41,269 bases of DNA from Synergistaceae bacterium (GTDB taxonomy: Bacteria > Synergistota > Synergistia > Synergistales > Aminobacteriaceae): assembly GCA_031280635.1 (NCBI GenBank), contig JAITGK010000119.1, forward strand, positions 1-41,269. Reading direction: 5' to 3'. Below the pieces are notes generated by a model, which was not told where the DNA came from, did no database searches, and was given only the letters and a program-made list of their open reading frames with translations. Position 1 is the stretch's first letter; every line of letters begins with the position of its first letter. The translations under genes were made by a program, and so were the position numbers. Below are positions 38,895 to 41,269 of this stretch, in pieces.

Positions 38895-39590
38895 CTACTT
38901 TTCCTCCCAGCCTTGGCCGTCTTTGACCAAGATATCTCTCAGCCTCTTCGCGCAGCGGGTCACGTTGAAGATACCGCAGGTACAGGGTTTGGCCATCACG
39001 GCGACGCCTTCCTCTGGGGTTAGCTTTCCGCTTCTGACTTTTCCGATCACGTCTTTTACTAAGTTGGCGGCTATCAGCGAGTGCCCGCACATCGTTACCA
39101 TTTCGAGCACCTCGTTTTCCGGGGCTCCCTCGTCGTTCAGGACGGGGGTCGTCACCTTGCCAGGCAGTTTTTCGGTCTTGCCAAAAACGCCCAGCGATAA
39201 AAGTGCCGTGTGAGGCTTGAGACCACATTCATGAGCGACCTTCACCACGTCGTCGATCAGGCCGCTAACCACCATCGAGATGCCCAGTCGAGCCTCTTTC
39301 GCTTTTTTGAGAACGCCCTTGACTTTCTCAACGTCGTCAAAACTGGCTATGATGCCGTAGGAATTGTCCAGCGTTTTCGCGTACTCCTCGGGCTTCAACC
39401 CAGCGACGAAACTCTTACCCGCGTGACTGGAACCGAAGTTGTCGGGTTTTTCGGAGAGGTATATCGAAAGGATTTCGCGCAGTTTGTCGCCGCAGTAGTC
39501 TCGGTTGACGCCTTTGGCCGCTCGGGTGTAGATGCAGAAGTCGTTTTTGAGACTCTCGGCGGAGCCGAAGCGGTGCAGCGAATGACTCAT
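38895..39590 (-). CDS. Uncharacterised protein with Cys-rich C-terminus
   Basis: A 231-residue protein I do not recognise. It is soluble, with no signal peptide or membrane helix. The N-terminal half begins SLHRFGSAESLKNDF, and ~100-150 reads as alternating helices (VEKVKGVLKKAKEARLGISMVVSGLIDDVVKVAHECGL). A conserved-looking segment, EMVTMCGHSLIAANLVKDVI, contains Cys168-Gly-His. The end carries KPCTCGIFNVTRC (Cys203, 205, 213), which could bind an Fe-S cluster or another metal. GGAGGGC with a good spacer precedes ATG 39590. It lies between the two-cluster ferredoxin protein and the enoate-reductase gene and is probably a partner subunit or enzyme of the same pathway. Function unknown. Confidence 0.8.
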   Translation of the reverse strand: MSHSLHRFGSAESLKNDFCIYTRAAKGVNRDYCGDKLREILSIYLSEKPDNFGSSHAGKSFVAGLKPEEYAKTLDNSYGIIASFDDVEKVKGVLKKAKEARLGISMVVSGLIDDVVKVAHECGLKPHTALLSLGVFGKTEKLPGKVTTPVLNDEGAPENEVLEMVTMCGHSLIAANLVKDVIGKVRSGKLTPEEGVAVMAKPCTCGIFNVTRCAKRLRDILVKDGQGWEEK

Positions 39591-39605
39591 GTTCTTCGCC
39601 CTCCT

Positions 39606-40331
39606 TTATCTGTCCACGAGAGGGCGTCCAAGCCCTACGTTGATTTTGGCGTTGGGGCGCACAGAGAGGCCGATTTTTTTCAACCTGTCGATGACGGGCA
39701 AGGTGGCGTCGGACTCGAAGCGACTCACCAGCCCCACCGAGACAACGGTGTCCAGACCCTCTAGGGCAGGCAAGACGCGCCCCAGAATTTTTTCTAGGTC
39801 GCCGGGCTTATCGACGCGAATTTCGAGGATACCGGAGAGGATTTTCTCGTTGACGTATTGGGGCTTGAAGCTGCCCGACAGGTCGTCTTCGAGGAGCCCG
39901 TAGAGGGGATTGTCTTCTAGAATTTCCATGTCCATCTCACGGATAAGCTTCGTCACTTTTTCGATCTCCGTGAGCCGCGTTCCCGTCCCCGGACGTCCAA
40001 ACTCCAGAAGCAGGCCGTACTCCCCGCGCCCAAACTTGCCCGTCACGTCGTTGGTCTTGGCTTCCTCGGTACCACGTCCCCAGGCTTTGAGGTTGGGGTG
40101 CTGGACGCCTGGGTCGCTGAACTGCATTCGAATGGCCCTGGGATATTCAAAGGCCTCTTTGGGCATATAAAGCGCCTTGCTGGAGCAGACGCCAGCGCGT
40201 AGGCACACGCCGCATTCGACGCACTCTTCTTCATCGACGCGCGCCTTACCCTCCACCGCCGCGATACTGCCCACGGGGCAATATGGGATACAGGCGCGGC
40301 ACCCGACACACTTTTCCGCCTCAACTCTCAT
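39606..40331 (-). CDS. Two-cluster ferredoxin-domain protein with unknown C-terminal domain
   Basis: A 241-residue protein. The N-terminal ~60 residues are a double ferredoxin: Cys8, 11, 14, 18 (C-x2-C-x2-C-x3-CP) and Cys37, 40, 43, 49 (C-x2-C-x2-C-x5-C, a slightly stretched second site with no proline after it). Residues ~80-241 form a domain I cannot name; it has charged helices (RLTEIEKVTKLIREMDMEIL) and beta-like strands (TVVSVGLVSRFESDATLPV, KINVGLGRPL). Start ATG 40331 overlaps the regulator's stop (ATGA). It is likely an electron carrier/adaptor for the Fe-S flavoenzyme two genes downstream or a subunit of a reductase. The stretched second cluster may have an altered potential; this is inference. 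Confidence 0.82.
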   Translation of the reverse strand: MRVEAEKCVGCRACIPYCPVGSIAAVEGKARVDEEECVECGVCLRAGVCSSKALYMPKEAFEYPRAIRMQFSDPGVQHPNLKAWGRGTEEAKTNDVTGKFGRGEYGLLLEFGRPGTGTRLTEIEKVTKLIREMDMEILEDNPLYGLLEDDLSGSFKPQYVNEKILSGILEIRVDKPGDLEKILGRVLPALEGLDTVVSVGLVSRFESDATLPVIDRLKKIGLSVRPNAKINVGLGRPLVDR

Positions 40332-41044
40332 TGGACATCCTCCTCATCGTTGTCGAAAGTTTGCTCTATCAAAGCTATATTGTTCAAAATTGCTTCCTTG
40401 CGCACTTTTTCGGCGGCGACGGCGTCCCCCTCTTCTATGGAGCGGATCAGTACCTCGTGGTTTTCGAGAGACGCCTTAACCCGGCTCTCGCTGCCGAGGA
40501 TTCTCAAGCGATATCTCATGGTTTGTTTGTCGAAGCGTTCAAGCATTTCCGCGAGAATGTTGTTGCCGCAGGCGGATATAAGGGTTTTATGGAACTGGGC
40601 GTTGAGTCGCCGGTACTCGTCGAAGTTCTTTGCGGCCGCGGAGCTTTTCATTTTTTCGTGAAGGGCGCGGAGTTCCTTAGCCAACTTGGGCTCTTCTTTC
40701 TTCACTGCCAGGAAGGTGGCAAGGCTTTCCAAGTTGGCGCGTATAACGTAGATGTCAATGGCGTCCTTGCGGTTAAGCTTGGCCACGAAGACGCCCTTGC
40801 GCGCTTTGTTCTCTAGGAAGCCCTGGTTTTCCAGAATACGGAACGCCTCCCTCAAAGGAGAGCGGCTGACCTCGAGAATATCGCACATGGCCTGTTCGGT
40901 GAGACGCTCTCCCGGCCGAAGCTCTCCGTTGAGAATGCGCTCTTCGATGTTGTCGGCTATCGTCTGCACGAGGCTCTTGTGCAGAAGCCCGAGCCCCTGG
41001 CTCCCGCCACGCTTCTCTTCCTCTTGATTGCCCTGAACGGACAT
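40328..41044 (-). CDS. GntR-family transcriptional regulator (FadR subfamily)
   Basis: A 238-residue regulator. The winged helix-turn-helix is at ~25-90 (IADNIEERILNGELRPGERLTEQAMCDILEVSRSPLREAFRILENQGFLE, then the wing ARKGVFVAKL). The FCD ligand domain is at ~95-225, all helical, with Asp/His residues that bind metal in FCD proteins (DIYVIRANLE; RRLNAQFHKTLISACGN; NHEVLIRSIEEGD). Start ATG 41044 is chosen because AAAGGGAGG lies 6 bases upstream; in-frame ATG 41062 has no ribosome site. It is the first gene of the operon, with its promoter and a large palindrome immediately upstream, so it most likely represses its own operon until a pathway acid binds the FCD domain. Confidence 0.93.
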   Translation of the reverse strand: MSVQGNQEEEKRGGSQGLGLLHKSLVQTIADNIEERILNGELRPGERLTEQAMCDILEVSRSPLREAFRILENQGFLENKARKGVFVAKLNRKDAIDIYVIRANLESLATFLAVKKEEPKLAKELRALHEKMKSSAAAKNFDEYRRLNAQFHKTLISACGNNILAEMLERFDKQTMRYRLRILGSESRVKASLENHEVLIRSIEEGDAVAAEKVRKEAILNNIALIEQTFDNDEEDVQ

Positions 41045-41066
41045 GGCGAGCCTCCCTTTCATGATA

Positions 41067-41092
41067 TTGTCTGATTGTATACAACTAGACAA
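41067..41092 (-). promoter_or_regulatory. 26-bp palindromic operator for the GntR regulator
   Basis: TTGTCT, 2 bases, TTGTATACAA, 2 bases, AGACAA: 22 of 26 positions obey two-fold symmetry; only the two GA/CT dinucleotides break it. The core TTGTATACAA is the T-x-GTATAC-x-A type bound by FadR/VanR-subfamily GntR proteins. It lies just downstream of the predicted transcription start, where binding would block RNA polymerase. Confidence 0.8.
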
Positions 41093-41106
41093 TCGACTTA
41101 AAGAAG

Positions 41107-41135
41107 ATGTTAACGCAGGGAGCGTTGTTTGTCAA
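41107..41135 (-). promoter_or_regulatory. Promoter of the GntR-headed catabolic operon
   Basis: On the - strand a perfect TTGACA (41130-41135), exactly 17 bases, then TAACAT (41107-41112, 4 of 6 matches). Transcription would start near 41100, about 8 bases before the palindromic operator, giving a ~55-base leader. Confidence 0.7.
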
Positions 41136-41161
41136 GGCGTCAATACTCAAGGTGTCAATAC
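41132..41161. repeat. 15-base tandem repeat at the operon promoter
   Basis: TCAAGGCGTCAATAC is followed directly by TCAAGGTGTCAATAC (one mismatch). The first unit overlaps the -35 box. It could arise from slippage or be a second regulator site. Confidence 0.6.
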
Positions 41162-41269
41162 ACAGGGAAAATGTCCGCAAAAAAAGGGTTAATTCCTCTG
41201 CGAAAATGTCCTCTTTTGTAAAATTAGCACAAATTACCGGCTTGGCTGACAGCTTCGTCAAGCCGCTTG
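41162..41269. other. Window end: paired GAAAATGTCC boxes and a 7-bp inverted repeat
   Basis: GAAAATGTCC occurs at 41167-41176 and 41202-41211, and CGGCTTG/CAAGCCG forms a stem near 41240-41266. Such spaced boxes resemble the subterminal repeats of some insertion sequences, but the window stops here and no transposase is visible. Confidence 0.35.

Noticed and set aside
29884-41044. Nicotinate fermentation pathway (6-hydroxynicotinate reductase to 2,3-dimethylmalate)
   Set aside because: A ferredoxin-type protein and an aconitase-type dehydratase fit loosely, but enamidase, methyleneglutarate mutase, methylitaconate isomerase and dimethylmalate lyase are not in the window.
1-41269. tRNA or rRNA genes
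   Set aside because: I saw no cloverleaf with a GTTCGA-type T loop or CCA end, and no rRNA-like stretch; I could not run a covariance search.

Overview
This is a chromosomal window from a flagellated, Gram-negative-type anaerobe. I infer a Synergistota-like (Synergistaceae) bacterium, but no rRNA or other phylogenetic marker is present to confirm it. The reasons are the mix of flagellar genes, envelope sugar genes, a type-5 peptide ABC transporter, a tripartite tricarboxylate transporter (TTT), and a degradative operon with Fe-S enzymes of anaerobic type. Base composition changes across the window: the first ~6.5 kb is clearly AT-rich, and the rest is GC-rich.

Region 1 (1-11.5 kb, + strand) is a glycan island. 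It holds two GT2 and two GT4 glycosyltransferases, a methyltransferase with a C-terminal beta-rich domain, two CBS-pair/methyltransferase fusions near its two ends, and an 885-residue HAD-type protein of the COG5610 kind. It carries scars of recombination: an IS1595-type transposase tail (2455-2664), and a third GT4 gene whose middle has been replaced by a GT2 gene, leaving its 5' piece at 5331-5414 and its 3' piece at ~6325-6439. The island abuts flgB-flgC, and flagellin lies 5 kb further on, so flagellin or surface glycosylation is the natural hypothesis.

Region 2 (11.8-18.1 kb) holds flgB-flgC, a prepilin-like gene followed directly by a lone OppC-type permease, and on the - strand flagellin followed by serS. 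An intrinsic terminator/attenuator sits between flagellin and serS.

Region 3 (18.6-26.2 kb, + strand) is an envelope and housekeeping run: Gfo/Idh/MocA oxidoreductase, alpha/beta hydrolase, membrane-anchored Mur ligase, dxs, tlyA-type methyltransferase and a DegT/DnrJ/EryC1 aminotransferase. The oxidoreductase and aminotransferase together could make a 3-amino sugar nucleotide (GnnA/GnnB-like).

Region 4 (26.2-29.9 kb) starts with a decayed IS200 element with a series of small hairpins. It continues with a family-5 solute-binding protein whose two halves appear in swapped order (circular permutation), and an OppB-type permease. The matching OppC is not downstream; the only oppC in the window is 15 kb away.

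Region 5 (29.9-41.1 kb, - strand) reads as one operon: GntR/FadR-type regulator, two-cluster ferredoxin-domain protein, uncharacterised Cys-rich protein, old-yellow-enzyme/2-enoate-reductase-type flavoenzyme, aconitase-family large and small subunits, secreted alpha/beta hydrolase, TctC, TctB, TctA and an AbrB-family membrane protein. It is headed by a good -35/-10 promoter and a 26-bp palindromic operator. I infer uptake and reductive/hydrolytic breakdown of an unidentified (tri)carboxylate or ester.

A family of ~85-120 bp intergenic repeats occurs at least six times between 11.6 and 26.4 kb in both orientations.
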